A stretch of DNA of 64,000 nucleotides from Symsagittifera roscoffensis (lineage: Eukaryota > Xenacoelomorpha > Acoela > Convolutidae). The stretch's first letter is position 1. Every line of letters begins with the position of its first letter. Below, in pieces: positions 50,470-62,900 of the stretch. The stretch is taken from assembly GCF_963678635.1 (NCBI RefSeq), contig NC_087067.1, forward strand, positions 41,564,696 through 41,628,695. The letters are read 5' to 3'. Made by a program: the position numbers and the translations under genes. Below the pieces are notes generated by a model. That model saw only the letters and a program-made list of their open reading frames with translations. It did not search any database and was not told where the DNA came from.

Positions 50470-53400
50470 TCGTGGTCTGGGGATACTGAGACCCAGCCAT
50501 GAGCTCACTATTTCTGCATGTAATTAAGTTAATTTGAGTGTTTTGACCGAAGCCGAAAGCAGTAACGTTTTTGTCGACCCGATGTTAGAAAGACCACCAA
50601 AAGTACTGGCTTGGTAGAGACGGTGAAAAGCATGTAAAGCTCTGTTTAGACGTTAGCCAGTCGTCCTAGGACTTAGTTTTATTTTCCGTCGATATGTATC
50701 TTCCGAGCGAATGTTACATTGATGTTTTTATGGCGCTCCTGGGTGTTATTCTTTTTTAACATCATGACCGGCAGAACCGCTAACGAGCACTCCGCGCCGA
50801 GCGGATGCTCACATTAACGCCCTTAATAGGCCTAAGCCGCCGGGGCGGAAGGATAGTTTGGAACGCGGAAGCCTTCCGGATTATCGTGAATAGCTTTTTA
50901 ACCTAGTTAAGACCGAAAATTCACGAACCAGGAAGGGTGGGGGGATTCGCGGTCCCGTCGTTCCCTGAGAGGTTTGTGACCAAAAAAACTTAAAGATATA
51001 TATGAAACCAAACAAAAGTAGTATAGTACCCAAGAAAAACAAAAAACTTAAAAAATAACCGAAAAAACCAAAAACAGCAAAAAGTAAAAAACCAGTAGAA
51101 ATCATCCCCCCAGACAAGATGTGATCCGACCCTCCCGTTTGTTGTTGATAGATATATTGTTGTTACAGGCATTTATATCAGTCAGGATTGTTACGATCAT
51201 TTTTGTAGCCCGTTTGTGAGGCTTGTACTGTAGGGTTATTTGAGCATTTAAGCACGTTAATGATAAATTGCGTTCAATCCGGAAGGGTCAGCTGATTTGC
51301 GCTCAATTCGGAAGGGTCTTGGGAGAAGACTGATCCGGCAAGCAGCACAAGGAGCAACAAGAAGGGGCTCAGCGACAACAACAATTGACTGTTGGGTATC
51401 GTTAACAAGTTTTATATCCCTTTTGGTACAAAAAGTAAGATAGTAATCTGTGGGGGGCTCGACAGTGCTGCACTGTAGTGACCCTTCACCGAACTGCGAA
51501 TATCCGAGTTAAGCACCTTAATTCGGATATTAAACAAACCCGGAGGGGTATAGTATTACTAATATTATTACTTATATAGCCTATATTAATACTCTTATAC
51601 CGTTTTTCAGTGAAAAACACAGAAAGCAGACCGGTTTTTAGGGTCAAAATAGCGATAATTTGATCCCCCACAAGTCGCAATTTTTGAGATATCGATATTT
51701 TTTGAAACGGAAAACAGCGCTAAGTTAGTGTGTTACATCGTAACTGCACTACTATAAAAGATAGAACCGATTAAGTTTAGTTCAGAAGTGGTTGGAACTA
51801 TTTTGGTACCGAAAACCGAATTTTCGCGATTTTTGATAGAACGAAACACTATAAAATCAGAAAATTTTTTGAAATTTTTGAGTTAGAACAGTAAAAATAG
51901 TTGTTCGGACAACTTCCACTAGTGAATATACAAGTTTTAAGACCCGCTACCCGAAAGCCTTCAGGGTTGCAGAGAAATCGAACTTAACGTGTTTGATTTG
52001 GTGGATTCATCAATCCGGAGGGGTACAGGTAGCATATTTTTTCGCAAATTTTTTCAACTAAAGCGTTTTAGGTCGGGTCTTTTGCATTGAACTAGAAGAG
52101 TATAGGCCTTCTGAGCTCGGATCAATAATTTTTAGGTCGAAAGGACCAGATTTGCGGAAAAAGTTAGGCGGAACCTATAAGAGCGAAATTTCTTGACTTT
52201 AGAAAAAAGACGTTTTGGCTAATAAGTTTGGGAATACTAGGCATATCGAGTTGATCTTAATACCAACAGATCAGAAATTAGCTGAGCTTACTGATAGGGT
52301 CAAAAGTTTTTCGGAAAAGTAAGCGTGAAAATTTTTTGAGATTCTTTTTAGCAAATTCACCAATTTAGGAAGGTAGACCCTTCACGTTTTATAAAAAAAT
52401 TTTTTAGAAAAGCCCTTATACCCCTACCAAAAGGTAATAGCGGTTGAATAAAGTAACTTTAGGCTGATCTAGACGAAAAGGGAAGGCTAAAGGCACAGCA
52501 AAACCTTAATCGAGCCGAAGTTAGGCGAGCGATAAGACCCTTCGCCGTTAGCGTGAATTGTCAAATAAGAGGCTTAACTTCAATCCGGAAGGGTCTAGGA
52601 AAGCATTACATATCCTTCCTAGTTAATCTAAAAAGCAAAATAGCATCGGAAAACATATCCGGAGGGGTATAGGTTGAAAGAAGGAGATCTCCGAAAAGCT
52701 ACTTCTACAAAACCGGAGGGCTCCCAATCCGGAGGGGTCAAAAATTTTTTCAAATTAGGAGGGGTCCGAATCCGGAGGGGTCTTATAGTTGCTAATTCGG
52801 AGGGGTCCAAATCTGGAGGGGTCTTATATTAACTAACTCAGAGGGGTCCCAATCCGGAGGGGTCTAGATTTTGTTAGTCCGGAAGGGTCCTATTTGTGCC
52901 AATCCGGAGGGGTACTATTTTATTAAAGGACTTAGGTAGACGGAAGAAAGACTAAAGGGAGAGGTATTAGGTTATTAGCAGACAGGCTAGGAATCAGTGA
53001 CTGCACTGGTAACATGCCTGTCAATAAAAACCAGACCAAAACAAAACAAGTCCGAACTCGGATATTCGCGACACTAAGTTTAAACTAAAAAGAGCGTAAT
53101 TCGTTGGTGTGGATTGTAACATAATACGTTTTTGTGAAAAGTGACTGCCCTGAGGATTTTAGTAGGTCTAGCTCGGGCAGTCCAAAGGCAGATAGGTAAC
53201 ACAGTACTCGGTGGGTGCAATAGACGCCCACTTGAGAAAATTACTGCTTTCAAAGTTTTGTCTGTTTGGTGCAGCACCGAGCAGGGAAAGCTTTTTCTTT
53301 AAAAGACGAGTTCGACTATTGTACTGCGACCGACTTAAAGTACAATACACATACGTTTTTTCATAAAAGCATTCATATTCTGTCATTATAAATTTTTTTG

Positions 53401-53695
53401 TTGTTCTTGATTTTAAATCTACATAAACTGTGCTTGATTGGGTAGTGAGTACACTATCTTTTAAATTGACTGATAACATCATATTGTGCTAGTTTTCAAA
53501 TCTTACGACCGATAATTGGTTAGTGTGAATAAATTATATACAAACTGTACTCTGATAACATACAGGGATTCGTGGTCACTATTTTACAGAATCTTGTGAA
53601 ATTTATTGTGTTGTGTCATTATTATTGGTAGTCAAACTATAAGGTCACTAGCAATCGAATTAAGTGCATAAGTATTAAGAAGTGACAAATAGAGA
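50470..53695 (+). promoter_or_regulatory. Leader of element B
   Basis: It starts TCG then TGGTCTGGGGATACTGAGAC, the primer-binding-site position, with one change from A. It lacks long open frames in the sense direction. It carries the CCGGAGGGGTC array and the same GC-rich inverted-repeat patch (about 50,770-50,850) as A. Confidence 0.75.
52655..52920 (+). repeat. CCGGAGGGGTC motif array, element B
   Basis: About 12 motif copies in 265 bp, with the same alternating spacing as in A. Outlying copies are at about 51,275, 51,305, 51,540, 52,012 and 52,580. The motif core is better conserved between A and B than the spacers (for example CTAATTCGGAGGGGTCC versus GACCCCTCCGAATTGAG). Confidence 0.88.
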
Positions 53696-54091
53696 ATGAG
53701 TCTAGACAAGTCAAGGATACCTAAACGAGGCAATAGCTCTAGGAAATTCATACCTGAAAAGCAAAGAAAAACGATGACCGATCCTTTTGTCGATTGGATC
53801 AAACGAGCACGGACCGACAAAGGGGAGACGGTTTCAGGCAGAATGGTTGAAACGAGAAGTCAGAAGACCTCAGAAGAGCGTAAAGAACTGTTAGAAGTGG
53901 AGGTCAACACAGAACATGCCATGAACGACAACCAGGAAGTACAAGGACTGGAAGGGAGAGGCAGAAGGCTGGCGAGTGAATCTACTCCGGTAGAACAAGG
54001 CCATGATTTTGCCACTTCCACCGGGACATTGGATCGAGAGGAGATGTCGGAATTGTCCGACATCTCAACTGAAATAGCGGCAACTAGATGA
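53696..54091 (+). CDS. Pre-gag frame of element B (131 codons)
   Basis: It starts MSLDKSRIPKRGNSSRKFIP; the first 50 residues are strongly basic and the rest acidic and Ser/Thr-rich. It is in the same frame as gag: a TGA at 54,089-54,091 and five codons separate it from the gag ATG at 54,110. The TGA is also present in A, where the start of this frame was removed by a 344-nt deletion. It could be an independent leader protein or an N-terminal gag extension made by stop readthrough. No family was recognised. Confidence 0.65.
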   Translation: MSLDKSRIPKRGNSSRKFIPEKQRKTMTDPFVDWIKRARTDKGETVSGRMVETRSQKTSEERKELLEVEVNTEHAMNDNQEVQGLEGRGRRLASESTPVEQGHDFATSTGTLDREEMSELSDISTEIAATR

Positions 54092-54109
54092 TCTCCAACA
54101 GACAACACT

Positions 54110-56473
54110 ATGATGGCAGGCGGGACTGAGAAACAAACAACGTCATCATCGTTCTCAGAAAGAATGAGGAACACCTTCGGAAACCTCTTTCCATTCACCA
54201 TGGGAGGGGGCGCAGGAAATGAAGGTGAATCCCAGGAGGAGGAGGACGAAGAAGAGCAAGTGGACTTTGGGTCTCAAGTCAGCCTCAATAGTTCGACCCA
54301 GGAGAATGAGGCATACGTCGGAAGAGAGACTGGAACCATGGACAAATTAGGTGTAGTGAGAACGATAAGCAAAGAGGTAAACACACCGGGCCATTCAAGA
54401 GACTTCGCGATTATGACAAATTCAGAGCTGCAAACTTGGGAGAATAGAAACAGAGGGCTAGGCAACGCATTGGCGGATCCTGAGGTGGATAATGAAAAGA
54501 CGTCGAGACAGAGAGTCAAGGCCCGAATCTCGACCAGCACGAAGCTACCTGGGAACGACCGGGTTACACCGCCACTAGTGACGCCACTCGTGGATAACGG
54601 GGCAGCACTAGAAGAAGCCTTGAACAACATAGTGGACAGTTTAGGAGAACAAAATGAACAGATGTCCATAAGAATGAGTGAACTAGAAAGGGCAGTTCAC
54701 ATTGAAAGAGAAAGTCTGCGGGAAGAAATAAACCGCAATAGACAAGATGTTGGCAGGAGCGAAAAACGCTTGAAAGAAAGAACGGACGAGCATATGGCGA
54801 AGAACTTGTCGCGAATGACAAGAGAGGCGGAACAGCGAGAGCTACGCTTAAGAGACGACATGGATAAGTTAAGAATTCAGCAAGAGCAGTCTCTTGGGAC
54901 TCTTGACACAAAGATAGACGCGATGATGGAGAGGCGAACTCAGGCTATCATGGATAGGTTGGACGGGCTACTAAGCAGCAAGAGTGGACCAAAAGAAGGG
55001 GAACCGAACTCGGGAGGTCCCAGCAGGGAGCCGAAGGTGAACTTCACTGAACATCAAAAGAGGAAGACGTATGGATCCACTAGAGGCAGGGGCAGTTCAT
55101 CAGGCTATGCCACAAGGGATAATAGAACATGGGGCCCGAACAGTAGAGCAAGTTCAACGGGGAACAGACATACCTCTGATGAACGACCAACGCAAGGCAC
55201 ACATGCAACTGGGAGAAGTGATTCCGGTAACAGGGGGCATGCAAGCCCGAGGAGGCGTCATGTGGACCAAACGGGAAACACTCACGGCGATTCGGATTGC
55301 AGGGATGCACCGCATACAGAGCCTTTGACAAGGTCTGAGGACACTCAGGCGGGACACTCAAGGGATGCAACGGCAATAGCCACAGCCTTTGAACCCCTAA
55401 ACAGGTCTTTGGAGACATTCCTTACAAGGTTATCCAGAACCAATGAACGCAGTGAGAAGTCCAGAAGAGTCTTTAAGAAACCAAGATGCTATAAAGACGA
55501 ATCTGATGGCTGTATTGATACCTGGATAGAGGTAATGAAGCTGCATTTCGAGGAAGAGGACTTGTCGGAGAGACAGGAATGCAGTGCGCTCACCAGCAAC
55601 TTGGAAGGGACAGCCCTGAACTGTGTCATGGCCAAGAAGCAATATCAGCGTGACACAGCTGAGAAAATCTTCGAAATCTTGTTAAACTGTTTCGGATCAG
55701 GGGTGCAGGGGCACCAAGCGATGATGCGCTTCGAGAAACGGAGGCAACGAGAAGATGATACGATAGACAAGTTTCTCGATGACTTGGAAATGCTGAGAAG
55801 ACGCAGCCAACCGGATGAGTCAAACCGAAGGATGAACCTGGCCGTAGCCTCAAAATTCATCGATGGTGTGAAAAATGATGAACTTCGAACAATGCTAGCA
55901 ACGCATTACACACCACTATCAACCAATGCGCCAACACCAGAGGAGTTGAGACTCAAGTCAAAAGAGTATCTTTTGTTGAAACCTCCTTCGAGATCAGGAT
56001 ACTACAAGAACAATTATGGAAATTTTAACAACGGACCAGCAAACCAAGGGAACAATTGGTACAAACCGAGGGATGATATGGACAAGAGACGCTCTTGTGC
56101 CAATTGCAGTTCAACGGACCATCATGTGTCAGCATGCCCAACTTACAAACAAGGCATGAAAGCAATAGGCTTTAGCCTCGAGGACGAAGATGCGTCAGAA
56201 TTGGACCATGAGGATTTCATGAGAGGAGTAATTGCGAAATTCGGCCCAAAGTGTTTCTTTTGCAACTTGGAAAGTCATTTTAAATCAGATTGTCCGCAAT
56301 TCTGGGATGCAGTGGCAGACATCAAGCATCCAAGACATGAAGAAGCTTTGTCAGGAGTGAAAGCCAGTAAGGCTCGCCTTTTGAGTGAAGCGGAGGCACG
56401 CAGAAAGGATAAACCTCAAGAACTGGTGGCAAAGAAAATGCAAGCGGTAACAGAGGAGACACGTAAACCGTAA
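54110..56473 (+). CDS. gag: gag of element B (787 codons)
   Basis: An uninterrupted frame. Residues 30-60 are acidic. About 160-290 is a long charged coiled coil. About 440-640 is the capsid-like Retrotrans_gag region (CIDTWIEVMKLHF, FLDDLEMLRRRSQ). Zinc knuckles of the CX2CX4HX4C type are at about 663-676 and 714-727. Gag assembles the particle and binds RNA. It stops at a TAA (56,471-56,473) where A has GAA, so the original frame probably continued into pol. The length is large for a gypsy gag because of the coiled coil. Confidence 0.9.
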   Translation: MMAGGTEKQTTSSSFSERMRNTFGNLFPFTMGGGAGNEGESQEEEDEEEQVDFGSQVSLNSSTQENEAYVGRETGTMDKLGVVRTISKEVNTPGHSRDFAIMTNSELQTWENRNRGLGNALADPEVDNEKTSRQRVKARISTSTKLPGNDRVTPPLVTPLVDNGAALEEALNNIVDSLGEQNEQMSIRMSELERAVHIERESLREEINRNRQDVGRSEKRLKERTDEHMAKNLSRMTREAEQRELRLRDDMDKLRIQQEQSLGTLDTKIDAMMERRTQAIMDRLDGLLSSKSGPKEGEPNSGGPSREPKVNFTEHQKRKTYGSTRGRGSSSGYATRDNRTWGPNSRASSTGNRHTSDERPTQGTHATGRSDSGNRGHASPRRRHVDQTGNTHGDSDCRDAPHTEPLTRSEDTQAGHSRDATAIATAFEPLNRSLETFLTRLSRTNERSEKSRRVFKKPRCYKDESDGCIDTWIEVMKLHFEEEDLSERQECSALTSNLEGTALNCVMAKKQYQRDTAEKIFEILLNCFGSGVQGHQAMMRFEKRRQREDDTIDKFLDDLEMLRRRSQPDESNRRMNLAVASKFIDGVKNDELRTMLATHYTPLSTNAPTPEELRLKSKEYLLLKPPSRSGYYKNNYGNFNNGPANQGNNWYKPRDDMDKRRSCANCSSTDHHVSACPTYKQGMKAIGFSLEDEDASELDHEDFMRGVIAKFGPKCFFCNLESHFKSDCPQFWDAVADIKHPRHEEALSGVKASKARLLSEAEARRKDKPQELVAKKMQAVTEETRKP

Positions 56474-57600
56474 CCAGCAACTGCGGCTGATGACTTCATG
56501 ATCGATTATAGGGCAGCCGCGAGGGATGCTCTAAATAGAGTACAGCAGGAACTGGTGACGAAAGAGATCGAACAAAAAGTGAAACTTGAACTGGAGAATG
56601 AGAAACTTCAGGAGCAACTGATTACCTTCGAAGCAACGGAGTTCGAAGAAACTAAAGCACCAAGCAGTTTGAACATGAAACTTAATGTGATTTCCGGTCA
56701 GAGGTTCGGCATGGTGCCGCAAGGAATCAAGATCCAGTCGATTATCTCAGTGTCCGCAGGATAGGCCATGACGCCATGATGGAACAAGATGCAGTACACA
56801 TTGGGTATGAAGCAGATGTGACTGCACATCTGCTTGACACCAACGGAACAAAAATCGGACTCACAGGGCTTCTGGACACAGGAGAGGTAGTGAGTGTGAT
56901 GCCGATAAAAACTTGGGAAAGAATGGGCTTTACGAGGGAAGATCTAATTCCAACGAATCTCCGACTGGCCGCCGCCAATTGAGGAGCTATCTACGTAGCC
57001 GGAAGAACACCGATAACGGTCCTTCACATGGGAGGACGAGATCTTTGGATGAGCTTCCTGGTGGTAGAGAATCTGGACGATGCCGACCAATTCATCTTGG
57101 GCAGAGACTTTGTCAGGAATTTTGACGTGATGATTGACTTGAACAACGGTCTAATACGGATTAGAAACCCGGACCGAAAGTATGTTAAGAGACCAATTAA
57201 TAGGATAATAACAGACGAAAATAAGGTACCAGTTTTTTTGGATAGAAAAGTAAAATTACAACCAGGACAAGCTGTGGTAGCAATTTTTAGAATGAGAAAT
57301 TTGAATTCGTTAAGTGATAGTAAACAGGTTTGCTTAGTACCGAATCCAAATAGTCAGAGTTTGGTGATTTTAGGCCGGAGCTTCTCGGTAACCCGAAACG
57401 GACTGTGTGTCAGTGTGTTATTGAACACACTGGACACCGTGGAAAGAATCCAGCGTGGAAAGGGTTTCAATCCAGCGTGGAAAGAAGCTTGGCTACGCTT
57501 TGCCGATGAGGACCGACTATGAGGAGACACAAAACTTGAAAAAACATAGTGTGAAAGACTGTCCTTATCATGCCAATAAAGATAAAATTTAAAAGAAGAT
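56474..57600 (+). pseudogene. pol: Protease region of pol, element B (broken)
   Basis: It contains the coiled coil, then jumps by a deletion of roughly 345 nt near 56,752 to the IGHDAMMEQDAV segment. The protease motif is LLDTGEVVSVM, followed by a TGA-interrupted flap region (AAN* where A has ALNRG) and FILGRDF. A short duplication (AATCCAGCGTGGAAAG, about 57,448-57,484) shifts the frame before RT. Confidence 0.85.
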
Positions 57601-57625
57601 TAATGAATTAAAATCTATTCGTAAA

Positions 57626-58670
57626 TTGTTTTCAATGAAATCCGAAACATACGATGGCTTATCAAACTGCTCGAATTTTCCGGAACGCCCCTCGTCATAC
57701 GAACTAGAATCTGACAAACCGGTTTTGCCAGAGATAGAACATTTAAAAAGAAAAATAAGTGAGGGAGATTTCCAAAAATTGCGGGACCTCCTAAATCGGA
57801 ACGCAGATGTATTTTCAAAACATAAGGCAGATATCTGTTGCTGTAATTTCGTCGAACACGAAATCGAACTTGAGGAGGGCGCCGTTCCCCATAGGGAAGG
57901 TGCCAGGCGAATGAAGCCACACAAATCGGAAGCGTGTCCAGCGGAAAAAGAAATGTTGCTTGAATACGACATGATAGAACCCTCGAAATCGCCATGGGCT
58001 TGCGGGGTAGTAATGGCGAAAAAGAAAGGGGAGCAGCTCAGATTTTGTTGCAATTTTCGTTACTTGAACGCGGTAACGATAAAAGATGCGTACCCGATAC
58101 CGCGAATAGACGAGAGCCTCTCTAAGCTTGGTGATGCCAAGTTCTCACCACATTGGACTTGGGTTCTGCCTTCTGGCAGGTCCCTCTGCGGAAAAAGGAT
58201 AGAGAGAAAACCTGATTCGCGTGCGAATTGGGATTGAACCAGTGGAAGAGGATGCCCTTCGGCTTGTGCAATGCAACGGCCACTTTTCAAAGAATGATGG
58301 CTCAGGCTTTGACGGGAGTGACCAAGAAGTGGATGACGTAGTCATAGCGACACCGACCCTGGAAGACCACATTGATAGGCTCGATGAGGTCTTTGGATGC
58401 ATGAAAAGAGCAGGATTGAAGTGCAAACCATCGAAATGTGAAATCCTTAGGGATTCGATTTAGTACCTGGGAAGAATGGCGGACAGGCATGGTGTGAGGC
58501 CGGACCCGGAAGCAGTGGAAGCAGTGTTGACATGGAAAGCTCCCAGAACGGACACACAGCTCCTGAGCTTCTATGGTTTGCCAATTACTACCGGGAATTC
58601 ATAAAAGTATATGCGGACAAAGTGTATCCGATGCAGAAGCTGATGCGCAACAAGGGGAAAAAGTTCGAAT
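57626..58670 (+). pseudogene. pol: Reverse transcriptase of element B (broken)
   Basis: The RT start and the FRYLNAVTIKDAYPIPRID motif are intact. A lost base at about 58,143 shifts the TTLDLGSAFW motif out of frame. At about 58,330 a 25-nt deletion removes the codons leading into YVDD, including the Tyr. A TAG at 58,461 ends the next piece. This polymerase cannot be functional. The serine codon preserved at 57,692 shows that the TAG ending the protease region of A is a mutation. Confidence 0.88.
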
Positions 58671-59389
58671 GGAACGATGAGGCACAGGTTGCTTTCGAGA
58701 ACATAAAGCGGGAACTGTGCGAAGCGCCAGTGCTGGGCATGCCTACAGAAAAGGGCATGTATGTTCTCGACACAGACGCATCGGTGGTAGCCATCTCAGG
58801 AATCTTGCATCAAGAGCAAGAATGGAACGGAAGAACAGTTCTCCGTCCCATTGCATACGGCAGCAAGGTCTTGAGTGACACGGAGATGAAGTATGGCGCA
58901 CCAAAAGCAGAAATGTTTGCAGTAGTCACTTTCGTGGAAAACTACCGTGAATACTTGGGGAGCGCTCCCTTCAAGTTACGCGTGGACAACAGAGCGTTAT
59001 CCTGGTTGAAGACCTACTCGATGGATCAGAGTTATATTGGTAGATGGATAGTAAGATTGGATGGCTACCATATGATAATCGAACATAGGATGCGTGATAA
59101 ACACCAGAATGCTGACAGCCTCAGCAAGAAAACTGAGTTCTATGAAAGATTGGAGCAGAAGCAGGCCAATCAGGCGGAAATAAAGGAGGGATTCTCGTTT
59201 CTGGACAAAGAAACTTATGAAGCGCTTCCCTTAACGAGATGGTTGGACAAGTCTGGACACCCAATTCCAGGGCATCCTGAGTTACCTGTAGAGAAAGCAG
59301 CCGAGATAAAGATCCTATCCAAGGAGGACCCGGTTTCCTTGGATCTGTTTGCTGGGTGGATTGTTAGAAAGAGAAGTGACCAGAGATGA
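58532..59389 (+). pseudogene. pol: RNase H of element B
   Basis: A 285-codon open stretch running from the RT connection (FANYYREFI) through a complete RNase H: YVLDTDAS, PKAEMFAVV, RVDNRAL and HRMRDKHQNADSLS. Unlike A, the junction from RT thumb to RNase H is in frame here. It ends after a deletion of about 110 nt in the linker relative to A. Confidence 0.88.
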
Positions 59390-59783
59390 CCCCGAGTGAA
59401 CAGCAGCAGTGGCATCGCTAACAGTCAGTGAGAAGGTGAAGATCATGCCGTCCAGACGACAGCGCGCAGAGAACGAGAGGGATTGTAGGACAATAGTTCA
59501 GCAACTAGTATCCTCAATACCCCACGAGATTTTAACCAGTACTTCTTACGGACAGAAAGAACAGAGGAGCAGCAAGCGAAAGAAAACCGTCAATTTTAAG
59601 GACCAGGATAAGGAAGGTGAAAAGGTAGAACAAAATCTACTGCAAGACAATTGTCCGGGGAGACGAATGACGAGAAGGATCAGCGATCACAAGATCAACA
59701 CCCGGGACAAGAAAGTTTGTCCGGGGAGTCTGAGATAGACGAAAAAAATTCCTGATGAGAAACAGGACCTAGAGAACAAGGTT
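59390..59783 (+). pseudogene. pol: Linker of pol, element B (broken)
   Basis: It matches the linker of A in pieces: a TGA at 59,398 where A has TGG, an open stretch at 59,409-59,738, and a frameshift in an A run near 59,745. It is Lys/Glu/Gln-rich with no recognised domain. Confidence 0.75.
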
Positions 59784-61676
59784 TTGTCCGGGGAGTTCAG
59801 ATGGATGCGAAGAAGGCACAGACATGATCTGGAGGAGCCTGCAGTCTCCAGCACAACCTCTTCAACGGATGACAATTCCCGGAACTCAGGAATGGACACC
59901 TATTCAGACAGGAACTCGAGCTCGGGATCAGAACTGTCCGAAATAGCGATCCAAACATTACTAGTGGAAACTCGGGCAAGGGATCTGGACAGAGAGTTGT
60001 ACCAGGATCCTGACAGCGATCGCTACCTTATACCAAGCGAAAGAGTCTTTGACAACGCAGCGGATGACTTGGAGACAATAGCGGTATCGAAACGTTCGAT
60101 AAGCCTGTTGCCGCAGAAAGAGGTAGTCAGGACTGATCTTCAGCCGTTTAAACAAGAAACACAGCCGTTGGCGAAGATTTGGTGCGTTAAGATGGAAGAA
60201 GACACACACCAGCCCAACGAGCTGAATAGTCAGATGAGGGTCATGAAGACGTACTTGATGGCGAGATACAGACTCTCGGATCTTCTCAGGGCGCAGAGAA
60301 ATGATCGCATGACAAGCAACCTGAAAAGGTGGATTGAGAATGGTTCTCCAGACAAAGGGGACCTCAAGGAAGATAGTTATCGTATCCTGAGACAGTACTT
60401 CATGCAGAAGGAAGGGAGGTTATATTTGAACAAGGACGGGATTGTGGCTTGTAAGAGAAGAGAAGAAGACAGAGTCATATACAAGAATAACACGATAGTG
60501 TTACCGCAACTCTATCAGACAGAACTATTATTCAGGTCACATGATCAGATGGGACATCAGGGGATCGACAAAGTATATCAGAGGATCCTGAAGCGCTTTG
60601 AGTGGCCTGGAATGAAAAAGGCATGCGAGAAGTGGGTAACAGCATCTCTGTCATGCCAACAAGTCAAGGATCCAAGGAAGTTGCAATTTCCATTGCAATC
60701 GATTGAGTCATCTGAATTCAATGAGGTGGTGCAGATAGATCACCATCACCAGAAAATATGCATGACACACAGTGGTTATAATCAGGTGTTGGTCATGATA
60801 GATCATTTTACGAAGTATGCAGAGGCCGTGCCCTGCATAACTGCCTCGGCGGAAGAGACATGCGACCACCTGATCAATACGTGGATAGCAAGACATGGTT
60901 GTCCGATGACGTTTCAATCGGATAATGGGACAGCTTTCGTAGGAGAGCTTACGAAAGAGCTCATGAGACGCTCACAGGTCGCTCAAGCTCACTCCACGAC
61001 ATACCACCCTCAGACGAATGGCTTAGTGGAAAGACAGAATAGGACGTTAGTGTCGATGCTGAGAGTATATTGTTCCAGGTACATGACCGATTGGGACAAA
61101 TACCTTCCACAGGTGATGGGAGCATACAACAGCACGCAACACTCCACCACCGGAGTCAGTCCACACATGATGCTAACTGGACACGAAAAGTCTTTACCCT
61201 TAACCTTCTTCTACCCAGAGTATGAGGGAATGAAAACGTCTCCACAGGTCTACGTGAGGGATGTGATCAGACGCCAACAGGAGTTGAACGATTTGTGTAG
61301 ACGAAATAGTCAGCAAGCACAGGCAAGGCAGAGGAAAAGATTCGACAAGAAAGCAGCTGGTGCAAAGGCTTACTCGGTGGGAGACTACGTGTGGGTATTT
61401 CAGAACGTTATACCACCGAAAGGGACGAAAAAGCTCCTAAAAAAATGGAAGGGACCCTTCATGATTACAGAAGTGCACCAGGAGGGACGCTTTTATAGAC
61501 TGAGTACTGGCCGAGCCGCCCACTACGAGAACATCAAGCCACACAATCCATCGACAGAAGACTGGTGTATACCTGCAGATATGGAAGAAGGGGATTATCT
61601 AATGATGGATCCTGCTTGTGAGGTCAACCTTAAGGGCACCAGGGAGAAGAACGATGGAAACGAAGTCGTAGAGTAA
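59784..61676 (+). pseudogene. pol: Linker end and integrase of element B
   Basis: A 630-codon open stretch joining the last 170 or so linker residues to integrase without the frameshift seen in A. The HHCC set, the D,D,E motifs (VVQIDHHH, FQSDNGTAF, LVERQNR) and the GPF module are present. Two extra His codons follow the first catalytic Asp (six inserted bases), which may disturb the active site. It ends with TAA at 61,674-61,676 where A has GAA. Confidence 0.9.
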
Positions 61677-62900
61677 GGAACGGATACACCGCTGGACCTG
61701 GATCCAAACGAGGAGATCGAAGCGGACGATGAAACCTTACCCTACGCAGAGGAAGATTGGCAGGATCCCGAACAGATAGAGGTTCCCAAGAACTTGGAAC
61801 CGGATCTTCCGTTCACGATACAGACTCGTCAGAAGGACGGGACGAGACCAAGAAAGAAATACAATCCTTACGGTGACGACTTTGTAGTGGATAGGATAGA
61901 TCTGAAGAGGATAGTGGAGGAAGTAGTGAGGCTAGAGGAAATAAATGTGTCACAAGACATTGACATAGTCGATGATCACGACGACGAGTGGGTCGACGAC
62001 CGGTCGAAACCCGAGGTAGAATTCGAAGACGAGCAACAGCAGTCATGTGAACAAGACTTGACAAACCCGCGTGTCTTAGAGTGGCTGAATGAAACGACCT
62101 CGAATCCTGAGGAGACCAGCGTCACGATTCAAGACGTAGATCGTGAAAGCATGAAATACATCAAGACCGAACGAGATGATCCTTCCTGGGCTGCCCAGGA
62201 AGGACGACTACTCATTCCAGCTTCTAACATCGACTTGATACCCGGTATGCGATCGACGGGGACGTCGATGGATATTTTTGTCCGGGGAGTGGGGGTAGTA
62301 CTTACCCACACTAAAAACTTGATAATAAAAAAATTAAGAATATCAAGAGAAACAGGAGACTTAGAAGCAGAAACAGGCGAAGAAACTAAGAAACCTGACA
62401 TAGGCAGGGTAGTTGAGTCATATTTTAACTTACCAAATGAATATTCAAGTAATATAATACTAACAGACAGTGATTTCATACTCACAAACAGAACATGTGC
62501 GATAGCAATCACAGCAGACATGAGTTTTAGGACAGCGTTAGCGGCAGACTTTAAGAGAGAATACAAAAACGTGGAATTCCTTTGGAAGCAAAGACCAGGG
62601 ATAGGGGGCATAGCGGCCTTACCTCCGGCGGCGTCGCAGATACCGGGAAAATACCTACGCTTCTTAGTAACGAGGGCGACGGAGAAGCAGCACGTGGACC
62701 CAGAGAACCTAGTCTTGTCCTTGACGAGGCTGAGGGACTTCCTCGAGGAAGTGGACGTGAAGGAACTCTCGCTTCTAGTGTACGATCCAAACAGAGGAAG
62801 ACTGCATCCTCGGGAATTGTACGCGCCTGTACACGTGATTTTCTCTGATACTAATATACAAGTATATTTACATAAGAAATATTACTTAAGTATAGGCTGA
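61677..62900 (+). pseudogene. pol: Macro-domain region at the C-terminus of pol, element B
   Basis: After the private TAA the same frame stays open to the stop at 62,898-62,900. The 368-codon stretch from 61,794 has the acidic N-terminal part and the macro-like domain (CAIAITADMSFRTALAADFK; SDTNIQVYL). Eight extra residues (DLEAETGE-type) sit before the domain relative to A. The same altered glycine loop and NRGRL loop as in A suggest that these changes were already present in the active element. Confidence 0.7.
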
